This document shows, piece by piece, positions 50,506-58,311 of a stretch of 64,000 nt of DNA. The first letter of the stretch is position 1. Each line of letters opens with the position of its first letter. The stretch is from Octadecabacter sp. SW4 (GTDB lineage: Bacteria; Pseudomonadota; Alphaproteobacteria; Rhodobacterales; Rhodobacteraceae). A program made the position numbers and the translations under genes. The notes under the pieces are model-generated. The model made no database searches. It had not been told where the DNA came from and worked only from the letters and a program-made list of their open reading frames with translations. The stretch covers positions 2,486,922 to 2,550,921 of the forward strand of contig NZ_CP042819.1 of NCBI RefSeq assembly GCF_008065155.1, written 5' to 3'.

Positions 50506-51750
50506 TTAGTTCAGGAAACCGGCTTCGGTTGCCGCGGCGGTGTAGGCAGCGGTGATATCAGCGATTGCCTGTTCGGCACTTTCGCTCCCCTGCAGGTATT
50601 CAACAAGGTTGTCACCCAGTGCGGTGTGCAGCAGACCCATGTATGGCAGCATCGGATAAGGACGCGCCCCACCCTGCAGGTCGGCGATCACACCACTGGC
50701 TGCGCGTGACGGCTCGTAACCCTCGATCAGCCAGACTGCGGCGTCACGGTTTGCCTGCATCATTTCAGGGGAAATGCCGACCATCATCGCGCGGAAGGAG
50801 GCCTCGGCATCTTCATCGCTGATGTTCTTGGCAATGGTGAATCCGTCCCACCACAGCGCGGCACCGGGCACATCGCCGACAGTTGGTGCAGCGGCAAACT
50901 GTGTTGCGGCGGCAATTTCCGGGGCCGGGTTATCGTCAGCGATGTAACCACCAGCGCGCGAACCCCACGTGATCGACAGCGCAACTTCGCCAGCTTCCCA
51001 GACAGGTTTCTGCGCATTGCTGTCATATGTCGCCCAATCGGCGCTCATATAGTCGGTCATCTGTTTCATCGCCGCAAGCACGGCCATGCCGTCTGCGTTG
51101 TCGATGGCCAGTTCGGCGGTGCCGGGCACAAAGAAGTCAGCGCCGGTGCCAAGGTATGTGTTCACAAATTCCGCAGCGACGTTCCAGCCGGGCATGTAGT
51201 TGGACGACAGCGGCGATTCCATCACGCCATTGGCGCGCAGGGTTTCGGCAGCCGCGAACATCTCGGCATAGGTCGTCGGCACCTCGATGCCGTTTTCCGC
51301 CAGGATATCCTCGCGGTAGAACAGGTGCTGTGCGTTGGCCATAAAGGCAACCGCCATGATCTTGCCGTCCACGCGGATCAGCTGGCTTTCCTGTAATTGC
51401 GCACCGTATTCAGCGACCAGATCGTCAAGCGGGCGGATCAGGTCATCATTCAGCAGCGGCACGATCGAACTTGTCGCGACAATCGCAACCGTATAGGTCG
51501 CGGGATCGGCGGTGAGTGCAGCAACCTGGATGTTCCTGTGTTCTTCGGTCTGGTTGCGGGACACTTCGACGGTGTCGGTGGCACAGGTTTCCGCCGCCTC
51601 GCCAATCACCTGCAACGCCGCAAAGTCGTTGGACAGTATGCGGACCGAGCCCGATTCGATCCCGCACCCCGCGTCTGCATCCGCCCAGGCTACGCCCGCT
51701 GATGCGATCAACGCACAGGCGGCAACCATCGTTTTTGTCTTGAAAATCAT
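50506..51750 (-). CDS. CUT1 ABC transporter solute-binding protein
   Basis: 414 residues. Signal peptide MIFKTKTMVAACALIASAG ending AWA with the mature protein from DADAGCG. Family 1 extracellular solute-binding features: YTVAIVATSSIVPLLNDDLI, AHLFYREDILAENGIEVPTTY-type segment, WEAGEVALSITWGSR and WWDGFTIAKN. Two mature-region Cys near the N-terminus may pair. The start at 51750 has GGGAGAGATCGGA before the ATG. First gene of the 13-gene cluster; its promoter region holds the LacI-type dyad. Ligand is unknown; a sugar, polyol or sugar-like sulfonate would fit the family. Confidence 0.9.
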   Translation of the reverse strand: MIFKTKTMVAACALIASAGVAWADADAGCGIESGSVRILSNDFAALQVIGEAAETCATDTVEVSRNQTEEHRNIQVAALTADPATYTVAIVATSSIVPLLNDDLIRPLDDLVAEYGAQLQESQLIRVDGKIMAVAFMANAQHLFYREDILAENGIEVPTTYAEMFAAAETLRANGVMESPLSSNYMPGWNVAAEFVNTYLGTGADFFVPGTAELAIDNADGMAVLAAMKQMTDYMSADWATYDSNAQKPVWEAGEVALSITWGSRAGGYIADDNPAPEIAAATQFAAAPTVGDVPGAALWWDGFTIAKNISDEDAEASFRAMMVGISPEMMQANRDAAVWLIEGYEPSRAASGVIADLQGGARPYPMLPYMGLLHTALGDNLVEYLQGSESAEQAIADITAAYTAAATEAGFLN

Positions 51751-52037
51751 TCCGATCTCTCCCGTTGATAGGTAGGCCTGCTTCACCAAAGTGGCGTTGA
51801 CCTTTTTGGTATTTCGACGTCAGCCAAAGCCTGACGCCCGTTCAGGTTAGCCACGATTGAATACGTTTGCAAGAGATTCGGCTCTAGGTATGCAAGGCCC
51901 CACTGACGCCAGAATTGGCAACTTTACATGTGGCATCGCAGCATGAATACGGTCGAGGTATCGCTTCCCCTGACCCCACAGAACGGTTTATGCAATCGTA
52001 TGCATTCATGATGAAGGGAACGGGGGGGTTCACTAAC
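51751..52037. other. Intergenic promoter region of the catabolic cluster
   Basis: About 287 bases between the binding-protein start and a weak small ORF. It contains the candidate LacI operator at 51857-51872 and otherwise nothing I can name. It also marks where the chromosomal catabolic cluster ends and accessory DNA begins. Confidence 0.5.
51857..51872. promoter_or_regulatory. Candidate LacI-family operator
   Basis: TTGAATACGTTTGCAA has two half-sites (TTGAATAC and, reversed, TTGCAAAC) with the central CG typical of LacI/GalR operators; six of eight positions are symmetric. It lies 107 bases upstream of the solute-binding protein start, the first gene of the cluster that encodes a LacI regulator. 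Confidence 0.5.
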
Positions 52038-52199
52038 ATGCGGACAGGGACCGCGACGGCAGAGACCATCCTAGACGTACTGGACGGGGAAGGGCTGGCC
52101 GATATCGACCTGGACGCCGTGGCCCGACTGTGCGTCCCGCTGTGGGAAATCCCCGTCGCAGATCGTCAGACCGTCGCGGACCTGTGCAAGCACCCGTAG
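52038..52199 (+). CDS. Small hypothetical protein (53 residues)
   Basis: Starts MRTGTATAETILDVLDGEG and ends LCKHP; acidic, likely helical. A G-rich stretch ends nine bases before the ATG, and a good rho-independent terminator follows at 52277, which suggests a transcribed unit. The frame is open back to 51915 but without a ribosome site. No family recognised; low confidence. Confidence 0.35.
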   Translation: MRTGTATAETILDVLDGEGLADIDLDAVARLCVPLWEIPVADRQTVADLCKHP

Positions 52200-52276
52200 A
52201 CGGCAAGAGATTGCGAAGGCGCGGAATAGCTTGCGGCCTATTCCCCGGTGCTTAGGCGCGTCATGGACCGCGCCGG

Positions 52277-52304
52277 GGCCGCGTCTCATAGAGGCGCGGC
52301 CTTT
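52277..52304 (+). terminator. Rho-independent terminator
   Basis: Arms GGCCGCGTCT (52277-52286) and AGGCGCGGCC (52292-52301), 10 bp with one G-U, loop CATAG, then TTT. It stands between the small ORF and the HNH gene and insulates the latter. Confidence 0.7.
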
Positions 52305-52388
52305 CTACTTCGCAAACGTTCGCCTTGTTTGCTGGATCGAAAGCTTTGCATCGCATAGACTTAGCGCAAGAAAAGCGCAGGAGCGAAA

Positions 52389-53111
52389 ATGCGAGTAACG
52401 GACCCGCGCAACGGCAAGCAAGCACCTTTAGACGTCGATTTGGCGCAACGTTGGGCTAAGGAATTCTCCGAATGGTCGGCACAAGAATGCGGGCACGAAC
52501 GGCAGCAATTGCGGCGCGGTACGAACAAGGGGGGTGCCCCTGTGTTTCGAATGCAGTGCTTGGATTGTGGCTTGCGGGTTGGGAACCCTGTAAAGCGCCC
52601 TTCTGACGCAGATGAATTGCCAGAAATAGACGACGCTATGCGCGATACCTACGACGCAAAGAGGGACGCAGCAAAAGCAAAGATTGACCAAAAGTACGTC
52701 GAAATTCAGTTGCGACGTTGGCGTGCGAAAGAGCAAGGCGAAAGCTACTATAGGCAAGCACACAATGCGTACCTAGCTTCGCCCGAATGGCGCGAACTTC
52801 GGCAACGCGTAATGGATCGGGCACAAGGGCTTTGTGAGGGTTGCCGACGGTCACCGACTAAAGAAGTCCATCACCTTAGCTATGAGCATTGGGGCCACGA
52901 ATTTCTGTTCGAACTTGTCGCCCTGTGCGGCGACTGCCACGACCGCATTCATGCTAAGGGCGTTCACGAGGCATTGGTAGAAGGATGCGCGGGTTGTCTT
53001 CATGCCAGCCGGGGAAGCTACTGCCGCCTCTACGACGTCCCAATGATTAATGCGCTAGAAGCTGACGAACTCTGCACATTCGAGCGCGAAGGCTTTGAAC
53101 CAACCTTCTAG
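52389..53111 (+). CDS. HNH endonuclease-domain protein
   Basis: 240 residues. The N-terminal third has a CGHE...CLDCG zinc pair pattern (about 32-60). A charged, probably coiled helix spans about 70-125. The HNH fold is at about 150-195: LCEGC, KEVHHLSYEHWG and ALCGDCHDRIH, giving CxxC, HH and CxxCH. A last Cys cluster (CAGCLHASRGSYC) follows. Start ATG with AGGAGCGAAA upstream. Base and codon use is more AT-rich than the chromosome. It lies outside the 53245 att site, next to a separate pair of arm-like repeats, so it may belong to an older element. Restriction, homing or defence function cannot be separated from sequence. Confidence 0.78.
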   Translation: MRVTDPRNGKQAPLDVDLAQRWAKEFSEWSAQECGHERQQLRRGTNKGGAPVFRMQCLDCGLRVGNPVKRPSDADELPEIDDAMRDTYDAKRDAAKAKIDQKYVEIQLRRWRAKEQGESYYRQAHNAYLASPEWRELRQRVMDRAQGLCEGCRRSPTKEVHHLSYEHWGHEFLFELVALCGDCHDRIHAKGVHEALVEGCAGCLHASRGSYCRLYDVPMINALEADELCTFEREGFEPTF

Positions 53112-53183
53112 CTTGCGACATTCGATCACGCTTTCGTGAGCGTTCGAAGCCCCTTTCGGGACGATTGTGGCCCGGTCTGTGGC

Positions 53184-53202
53184 GTGGGTAGTTCGTGGGT
53201 AG
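53184..53202 (+). repeat. GTGGGTAG direct pair, 11-base period
   Basis: GTGGGTAG at 53184-53191 and 53195-53202, ending 42 bases before the att copy. The layout mirrors the GGGGGATCA pair at the right end of the element (60774-60795, 53 bases before the tRNA), so it may be the right arm of an earlier element of which only the HNH gene remains. Confidence 0.45.
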
Positions 53203-53244
53203 ATTACCCAGAACTCGAAATTATCCAATGAAATAAATGGGCAA

Positions 53245-53258
53245 TGGCGGAGACGAAG
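53245..53258. repeat. Left att site copy
   Basis: TGGCGGAGACGAAG, identical to the tRNA-Ser 3' end at 60849-60862. It lies 145 bases before the integrase start. Confidence 0.8.
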
Positions 53259-53377
53259 TCCGCCATTGGAACTTCTTATGAGTTCTCATGTGATCCAACA
53301 AAGCCTTATTTAATAGTGGCTTAATTGACTATTTTTCCGGTGACTTCCTAACAGATGCGCTGTATTCCCCTCCATAA

Positions 53378-53399
53378 TGGGGGATCATTAGGGGGATCA
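53378..53399 (+). repeat. Left arm-type repeat pair
   Basis: TGGGGGATCA (53378) and AGGGGGATCA (53390), 12-base period, ending four bases before the integrase GTG. The same pair occurs at 60774-60795. Likely integrase arm-binding sites; the position may also let integrase repress itself. Confidence 0.6.
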
Positions 53400-53403
53400 A
53401 ACT

Positions 53404-54618
53404 GTGCCTAGTTCAGGAATTCGAACACCCAAGAAGGCTCTAACAGCCGCGTTTGTTCGCTCAACCACCGCAGCGGGCAAGCACTTCGATGGCAACGGCC
53501 TATACCTGTTTGTTAAACCCAACGGTGCGAAGCAGTGGGTGCAGAGAATTAACATAAGGGGCAAGCGCACCGAGATGGGCTTAGGCAGCGCTGATCTTGT
53601 ACCTTTGTCTGAGGCCCGCGAAGCGGCCCTAGAGAACCGAAAGCTTGCACGGTCTGGAGGAGATCCCCTAAAGGCAAAGCGCGAAGCTCAAGACGTGCTG
53701 ACCTTCGAGGAGGCGGCCCACAAAGTTCATGAGATGAACAAGCCAAGCTGGTCGAACGCCAAACATGCCGCGCAGTTTATCAGTACGCTGGAAACCTACG
53801 CCTTTCCAACCTTAGGTAAATACAAGGTCGGTGAAATCACAACAGCAGATGTGCTTGCCGTTCTAACGCCGATCTGGCTTACCAAACAGGAAACGGCAAG
53901 GCGCGTTCGTCAACGTATCGGGACCGTGATGAAATGGGCCATTGCTCAAGGTTGGCGGCAGGACAACCCCGCACAGAACATCGAACAGGCACTGCCCAAA
54001 CAGACTAAGGCCGTGAAGCACCGCAAGGCATTACCCTATGCCGATGTGGCCGATTGCATAGAGGTTGTGAAAGCCTCTGGCGCTGGGCGCACAACGAAGC
54101 TGGCCCTAGAATTCTTGATCCTGACAGCGGCGCGCTCTGGCGAAGTACGTGAAGCAGTTTGGGATGAAATTTATCCAGATATGCGCAGCCCCGCTAATCC
54201 TGCTAATTCCGCTAATCGGGCCGAATGGATCATTCCAGCAGAGCGCATGAAAATGAAGCGCGAACATCGAATTCCCCTATGCAAACGTGCCGTTGATATC
54301 CTTCACGAAGCCAAAGAGCTGAACGATGGCGGGATCTACGTTTTTGCAGGAACAAAGCAGGGCCGCCCCCTTTCGGATATGACGCTTTCCAAGTTGGTCA
54401 AAGAACTTGGCTTTGACGTTGACGTTCACGGCTTCAGGACTTCTTTTCGAACTTGGGCGCAAGAAAAGACAGACGTCTCCCGCGAAGTGGCCGAAGCTGC
54501 GTTGGCCCATAGCATCAAGGATGCCTCCGAAGCGGCCTATGCGCGTTCAGATCTGTTTGAAAAGCGGCGTGTTCTGATGGATGATTGGGCGGCATATTTA
54601 GCGAAAGACGCTCTATGA
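53404..54618 (+). CDS. int: Tyrosine integrase, P4/DUF4102 type
   Basis: 404 residues from a GTG start. N-terminal DUF4102 arm domain (about 15-100, with GLYLFVKPNGAKQWVQR). A SAM-like core-binding domain (about 105-200) follows, then the catalytic domain with Arg in TAARSGEVREAVW, HGFRTSFRTWA for His-x-x-Arg, and Tyr in SEAAYARSDLFEKR. All key residues are present, so it looks active. A short Pro-Ala-Asn insertion (RSPANPANSANR) from three 9-base repeats sits in the catalytic domain. It lies by the left att copy and reads inward. Stop overlaps the next ATG. Confidence 0.92.
   Translation: MPSSGIRTPKKALTAAFVRSTTAAGKHFDGNGLYLFVKPNGAKQWVQRINIRGKRTEMGLGSADLVPLSEAREAALENRKLARSGGDPLKAKREAQDVLTFEEAAHKVHEMNKPSWSNAKHAAQFISTLETYAFPTLGKYKVGEITTADVLAVLTPIWLTKQETARRVRQRIGTVMKWAIAQGWRQDNPAQNIEQALPKQTKAVKHRKALPYADVADCIEVVKASGAGRTTKLALEFLILTAARSGEVREAVWDEIYPDMRSPANPANSANRAEWIIPAERMKMKREHRIPLCKRAVDILHEAKELNDGGIYVFAGTKQGRPLSDMTLSKLVKELGFDVDVHGFRTSFRTWAQEKTDVSREVAEAALAHSIKDASEAAYARSDLFEKRRVLMDDWAAYLAKDAL
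54193..54219 (+). repeat. Three 9-base tandem repeats inside int
   Basis: GCTAATCCT, GCTAATTCC and GCTAATCGG in tandem encode the AN-PAN-SAN stretch. In-frame and absent from the standard family pattern, so it is probably a slippage expansion in a surface loop. Confidence 0.6.
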
Positions 54619-55319
54619 CCGATGGTGGCAAGATCAGGGCAACACATCCGTTTGACATCGAGATGGAAAAGCGTGCCATTGCATTTCATGAAAAGCTCGC
54701 AGTTCTGAAAACTTATAATGGGAACCCGCCTTGGGACCTCTTGTGTGAAACTGCGGCGGCGTCACACTTTCTTTATGACGCAAAACGGCGCTCGCCCACA
54801 GCTGACTTCTGGGAAAGGCCCGTTAGTTTCATTAACTTGGTTTCTATTGCACGTGAAAACCGGCTTGAAGGTAGCACGCTTGAGATTGGAAAGGGCGCAG
54901 CAGAAGAAATGATTTTCAGAGCAACTGAAGATCCTGACTACTTTGAGGGCCTCAAGACATTTTGCGAATATGCGTTGACTGGTGAACCTATGCCAAACAG
55001 CGGCGAAACGACCTTTACGCTTCACCCATTGCTGTTCCGTTGGATCGGAAAAGTTTCAAGCCGCGACATTACAAAAGTCAAAACTCGGAAACGACAAGTT
55101 CTTAGTGTGGAGATAGTACACGAAGCAATCGCTAACACGGTTCAATTCCTTCACGATCAAGGCGTACCGATATTTAGAAATCCAGAAACTGAAAGCTCCG
55201 TAAACGCGTGCGATGCGGTTGCTGAGATATCTGGCGAAGCACTGGGGCGAAAACCGATCAAAGGCGATGCTGTGAAGAAGATTTATTATGCTTCGATTTG
55301 GCGGCGTATGGAAAGTTAG
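54615..55319 (+). CDS. Hypothetical protein of the integrative element
   Basis: 234 residues from the ATG at 54615, which overlaps the integrase stop (ATGA). No motif recognised. It is mixed alpha/charged, without signal or membrane helix; the C-terminal half has a KVKTRKRQVLSVEIVHEAIANTV stretch. Being coupled to int, it may be a recombination or copy control factor, or simply host-takeover cargo. Function unknown. Confidence 0.65.
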   Translation: MTDGGKIRATHPFDIEMEKRAIAFHEKLAVLKTYNGNPPWDLLCETAAASHFLYDAKRRSPTADFWERPVSFINLVSIARENRLEGSTLEIGKGAAEEMIFRATEDPDYFEGLKTFCEYALTGEPMPNSGETTFTLHPLLFRWIGKVSSRDITKVKTRKRQVLSVEIVHEAIANTVQFLHDQGVPIFRNPETESSVNACDAVAEISGEALGRKPIKGDAVKKIYYASIWRRMES

Positions 55320-55400
55320 AGCGGCTGTAACTCACACTTTTCGAGCCACGATTTTTTTGTCTAGTTGACCTGTCATGTTCTCAAAAAGAAAGGAATGAAC

Positions 55401-55586
55401 ATGACTAAAATACTCAAACGACCCGAAGTAGAAAGCCGCACAGGGCTTTCCAGATCGACTATTTACGCTGGAATGACGAAAGGCACCTTCCCCCAAGCGG
55501 TTAAGCTGGGACCACGTGCCGTTGGATGGCGTGAAGCTGATATTGTTAGCTGGCTTGATGGCCTCAAACTTCGCAATGAGGTTTGA
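55401..55586 (+). CDS. AlpA-family excisionase/regulator
   Basis: 61 residues with the AlpA/MerR-like winged HTH: RPEVESRTGLSRSTIYAGM, KLGPRAVGWREADIVSWL. AlpA proteins in P4-like elements activate or direct excision and regulate int. The ATG at 55401 has AAAGGA seven bases upstream; earlier in-frame starts (55365, 55395) are less well placed. Confidence 0.87.
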   Translation: MTKILKRPEVESRTGLSRSTIYAGMTKGTFPQAVKLGPRAVGWREADIVSWLDGLKLRNEV

Positions 55587-55588
55587 TC

Positions 55589-55747
55589 ATGAGACATACT
55601 AACGAAAAGAGCCGAACCCTGTTGCAGCAGGATCCAGCTCAAATTTCTTGCCAATGGTCACTGGCGATTGAACATAAAGATACAGCAAACGAACCTAAGC
55701 GTCAAACTCTGCGCGCGCTCACTTATTTCGATGGGGGCGTGCAATGA
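55589..55747 (+). CDS. Small hypothetical protein (52 residues)
   Basis: ATG at 55589, two bases after the alpA stop, with GAGG upstream. It reads MRHTNEKSRTLLQQDPAQ and ends TYFDGGVQ, with its TGA overlapping the Toprim ATG (ATGA). Tight packing on both sides supports translation. No family recognised. Confidence 0.55.
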   Translation: MRHTNEKSRTLLQQDPAQISCQWSLAIEHKDTANEPKRQTLRALTYFDGGVQ

Positions 55748-56631
55748 CGGATGCAAAGACGTTGACTACGGCACTCAAAGGGCGCTGGCACGGTCGCTAT
55801 GGCCTTGCCTTCTGCCCAGCGCACCACAACACCAAAACCCCTGCGCTTAGCCTCTCTAATGGATCAGAAGGCCAGATCTTGGCGCATTGCCATGCGGGCT
55901 GTGACTTCTTGGACATTCTGGAGGCGCTCAAAGGCATGGGGCTGCTTGAAGGGCGCGGAACCTATACGCCACCCGATCCAGCAGAGCAGGCGAAACGGCG
56001 CAGGCAAGAAAAAGTGAGACTAACCCAACGTGCAACCCAAGCGCGGCAAGCCTGGGATAGCGCCCAGCCGATTGCAGGCACCTTGGCGGAAACCTATCTG
56101 CGCAAACGCGGGATCACCTGCGCCTTGCCTGAAACTCTGCGGTTCAATCCCTCATGCTGGCACCACAGCGCCCAACGCATTCCGGCTATGATAGGCCAGA
56201 TCGAAGGCGGTGAAGGTTTTGCCGTGCATCGAACCTATCTGAGTTCGGGCGGGTCAAAAGCGGAACTTTCGCCAAACAGAGCCATGCTCGGAAGCTGCAA
56301 GGGCGGCGCTGTGCGCGTGTGTGATGGCAATGGGCCGTTGGTTGTTGCCGAGGGGATAGAGACGGCCCTATCGCTTGCCTCTGGCCTTCTTGATGGCCCT
56401 TCAATGATCTGGGCGGCGCTTTCTACATCTGGGATGCAAGCGCTTTCACTTCCCGCCTTGCCTCACAAAATGATCATTGCCTCTGACAGTGATGACAATG
56501 GCGCTGGGCGCAGAGCGGCGCAGGCATTAGCCCAACGAGCGAGCCAGTTAGGGTGGGAGGTGTCCCTACTCCCCGCCCCGCAAGGACAAGATTGGAATGA
56601 TTATTTGAACATGAAAGGCGGTGCAGCATGA
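55744..56631 (+). CDS. Toprim primase-type protein
   Basis: 295 residues. N-terminal CHC2-like zinc finger (FCPAHH...HCHAGC, about 21-52), then a charged helical linker. A C-terminal Toprim domain has VVAEGIETAL with the metal Glu and IIASDSDDNGAGR with the DxD pair. It is the primase half of the element's replication module and pairs with the DUF3987 protein. Its stop overlaps the next ATG as ATGA. Confidence 0.88.
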   Translation: MTDAKTLTTALKGRWHGRYGLAFCPAHHNTKTPALSLSNGSEGQILAHCHAGCDFLDILEALKGMGLLEGRGTYTPPDPAEQAKRRRQEKVRLTQRATQARQAWDSAQPIAGTLAETYLRKRGITCALPETLRFNPSCWHHSAQRIPAMIGQIEGGEGFAVHRTYLSSGGSKAELSPNRAMLGSCKGGAVRVCDGNGPLVVAEGIETALSLASGLLDGPSMIWAALSTSGMQALSLPALPHKMIIASDSDDNGAGRRAAQALAQRASQLGWEVSLLPAPQGQDWNDYLNMKGGAA

Positions 56632-58124
56632 ACGCAATCACCCCAGAACAATTTAAGGCCGAAGGGCCACAACCACTGTTGCGCACAATTCCAGAAGGCG
56701 CACCATATCCAGTTCATGCGCTGGGGCCACTCAGGGAAGCCGTAGAGGCAGTGCAGGGGCAAACTCAAGCGCCTTTCGCCATTCCCGCGCAGTCAGCGTT
56801 GGCGGTTGCCTCACTGGCCGTACAGGGTTTTGCCGATGTAGAGACGCTTGGCGGTCAGCGGGCAGTCTCTCTCTATTGCCTGACAATTGCGGCGTCGGGT
56901 GAGAGGAAATCCAGTTGTGACGGCCCTTTAATGGAAGCCGTGCGGACATTCGAAAAAGAACAAGCAGATGCCCAGCGCAACGAACTGGAGTGCTGGAAAA
57001 ACGCACATGCCGTTTGGGACGCCCAGCGCAAAAAGCTGCTACAAGAATGCGGGAAGGCCAAAGACAAAACAAGTTCAGCGGGTGCGCAAGCCGATTTGGA
57101 TGCCCTTGGGCCAGAACCTACGCCCCCGCCGTCTACAGACCGCACCGTGTCTGAACCTACCTATGAAGGGTTGGTGCGCAAACTGGGAGAGGGGCAACCA
57201 AGCCTAGGGCTGTTCTCAGACGAAGGGGGACAGTTCCTTGGCGGCTTTGCAATGGCGAAGGACCAACGCACCAAGACCCTCGCCGCGTTTAATGACCTTT
57301 GGCAGGGAAACCCTATCCAGCGCACAAGAGCTGGCGATGGCTCTAGTGTGCTCTATGGGCGCAGGCTGGCCATTCACTTGATGGCACAACCAGCGGTGCT
57401 GCGCGACTTTATGGCAGACCCGATGACAGCAGATACAGGCTTTTTGCCGCGCTTTCTGATTACGGAACCAACGAGCACAATTGGCACTCGGTTCTATGCA
57501 GCTATGCGAAGGGATCCAACCGCGCTGGGCAAGTTCTCAAGACGGCTGAAAGCTATTCTGGAAACACCCTTGCCGATGGATGATAGCACGTCAGCTTTGT
57601 CTCCAAGACTCCTGCCTCTGTCCGATCAGGCCCGCGAGATCTTAGCTCAGTTTTATGATGAAATTGAAGCGGCAATGGGCAATGGCGGGGCCTATGTGGG
57701 CATAACTGGTTATGCCTCCAAGTCACCAGAGCAAGCGGCAAGGATTGCAGCGGTTTTGACCCTCTGGGAGGATATAGAGGCCAAGCAGGTAGAGCCACTC
57801 ACGATGTCTCATGCAGTAGATCTGGCACGGTTTTATCTTGGCGAGGCTCTGCGATTGTCAGACGCGGCAATCGTCTCAGCAGAAACCGCGAAGGCAGAGC
57901 GCCTGCGAGTGTGGTTGCTGGATACGTGGCCACACCAAGAGATCTTGCCAAGCGAGGTGGTGCAGTCTGGTCCGAACAGTTTGCGCGAGTTGAAAACTGC
58001 AAAGGCTGCCCTGAAAACCCTTGAGGATGCAGGGTGGCTTGTGCCTATGGAAGAAGGTTCCGTGATACGTGGCAGCGCTCGAAAACTTGTTTACAAGATA
58101 AGTACGCAGGGCCTGATCGACTAG
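56628..58124 (+). CDS. DUF3987 (YfjI-like) helicase-type protein
   Basis: 498 residues. N-terminal VHALGPLREAVEAVQ and PAQSALAVASLAVQG match DUF3987. A P-loop-like IAASGERKSS (about 84-93) stands where the family has GERKS. The middle has the KLGEGQPSLGLFSDEGGQFLGG segment typical of these replication ATPases. With the Toprim protein it forms a replication module common in satellite-like elements. The 3' end (KISTQGLID plus stop) lies inside the 67-bp direct repeat that recurs at 59062. Confidence 0.85.
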   Translation: MNAITPEQFKAEGPQPLLRTIPEGAPYPVHALGPLREAVEAVQGQTQAPFAIPAQSALAVASLAVQGFADVETLGGQRAVSLYCLTIAASGERKSSCDGPLMEAVRTFEKEQADAQRNELECWKNAHAVWDAQRKKLLQECGKAKDKTSSAGAQADLDALGPEPTPPPSTDRTVSEPTYEGLVRKLGEGQPSLGLFSDEGGQFLGGFAMAKDQRTKTLAAFNDLWQGNPIQRTRAGDGSSVLYGRRLAIHLMAQPAVLRDFMADPMTADTGFLPRFLITEPTSTIGTRFYAAMRRDPTALGKFSRRLKAILETPLPMDDSTSALSPRLLPLSDQAREILAQFYDEIEAAMGNGGAYVGITGYASKSPEQAARIAAVLTLWEDIEAKQVEPLTMSHAVDLARFYLGEALRLSDAAIVSAETAKAERLRVWLLDTWPHQEILPSEVVQSGPNSLRELKTAKAALKTLEDAGWLVPMEEGSVIRGSARKLVYKISTQGLID

Positions 58125-58161
58125 CGGTCTAGCGCGATTAGCAGCATTGGGCGGCGGGTTT
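58095..58161 (+). repeat. 67-bp direct repeat, copy 1
   Basis: Perfect 67-base copy of 59062-59128. It contains the last codons of the DUF3987 gene and the first arm of its terminator. The copies are 967 bases apart and bracket exactly the CoiA-like gene. Confidence 0.9.
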
Positions 58162-58178
58162 TGGCTCGCCGCTTTTTT
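58151..58178 (+). terminator. Terminator after the DUF3987 gene
   Basis: GCGGCG (58151-58156) pairs with CGCCGC (58167-58172), then six T. The repeat at 59062-59128 keeps only the left arm, so this terminator exists once. Confidence 0.65.
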
Positions 58179-58311
58179 CTTTTGAAGGTCAATAACAAGC
58201 CTCTCAGGAGGCTGGAAGAGAATAACGGCCAAATTCCAAAACCGTGCGAGTTCTTTAATTTGACATGCACGAAAAACGAACATCTAGTACTTATCTTGGT
58301 CGTGCGAGGTC

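Larger units (their letters stand above)
53112..53403. other. Junction region with att site and repeat pairs
   Basis: 292 bases without a gene. Contents in order: a small TCACG-CTTT-CGTGA hairpin (53126-53139), a GTGGGTAG direct pair (53184-53202), the 14-base att copy (53245-53258) and a GGGGGATCA pair (53378-53399) just before the integrase start. Confidence 0.6.

Noticed and set aside
51994..52012. TGCAATCGTATGCA as another operator
   Set aside because: The symmetry is weak and it does not share the LacI-type central motif well enough to claim.
51884..52069. 61-residue minus-strand ORF in the operon promoter region
   Set aside because: No ribosome site, no similarity recognised, and it runs opposite to the small plus-strand ORF that has a terminator.
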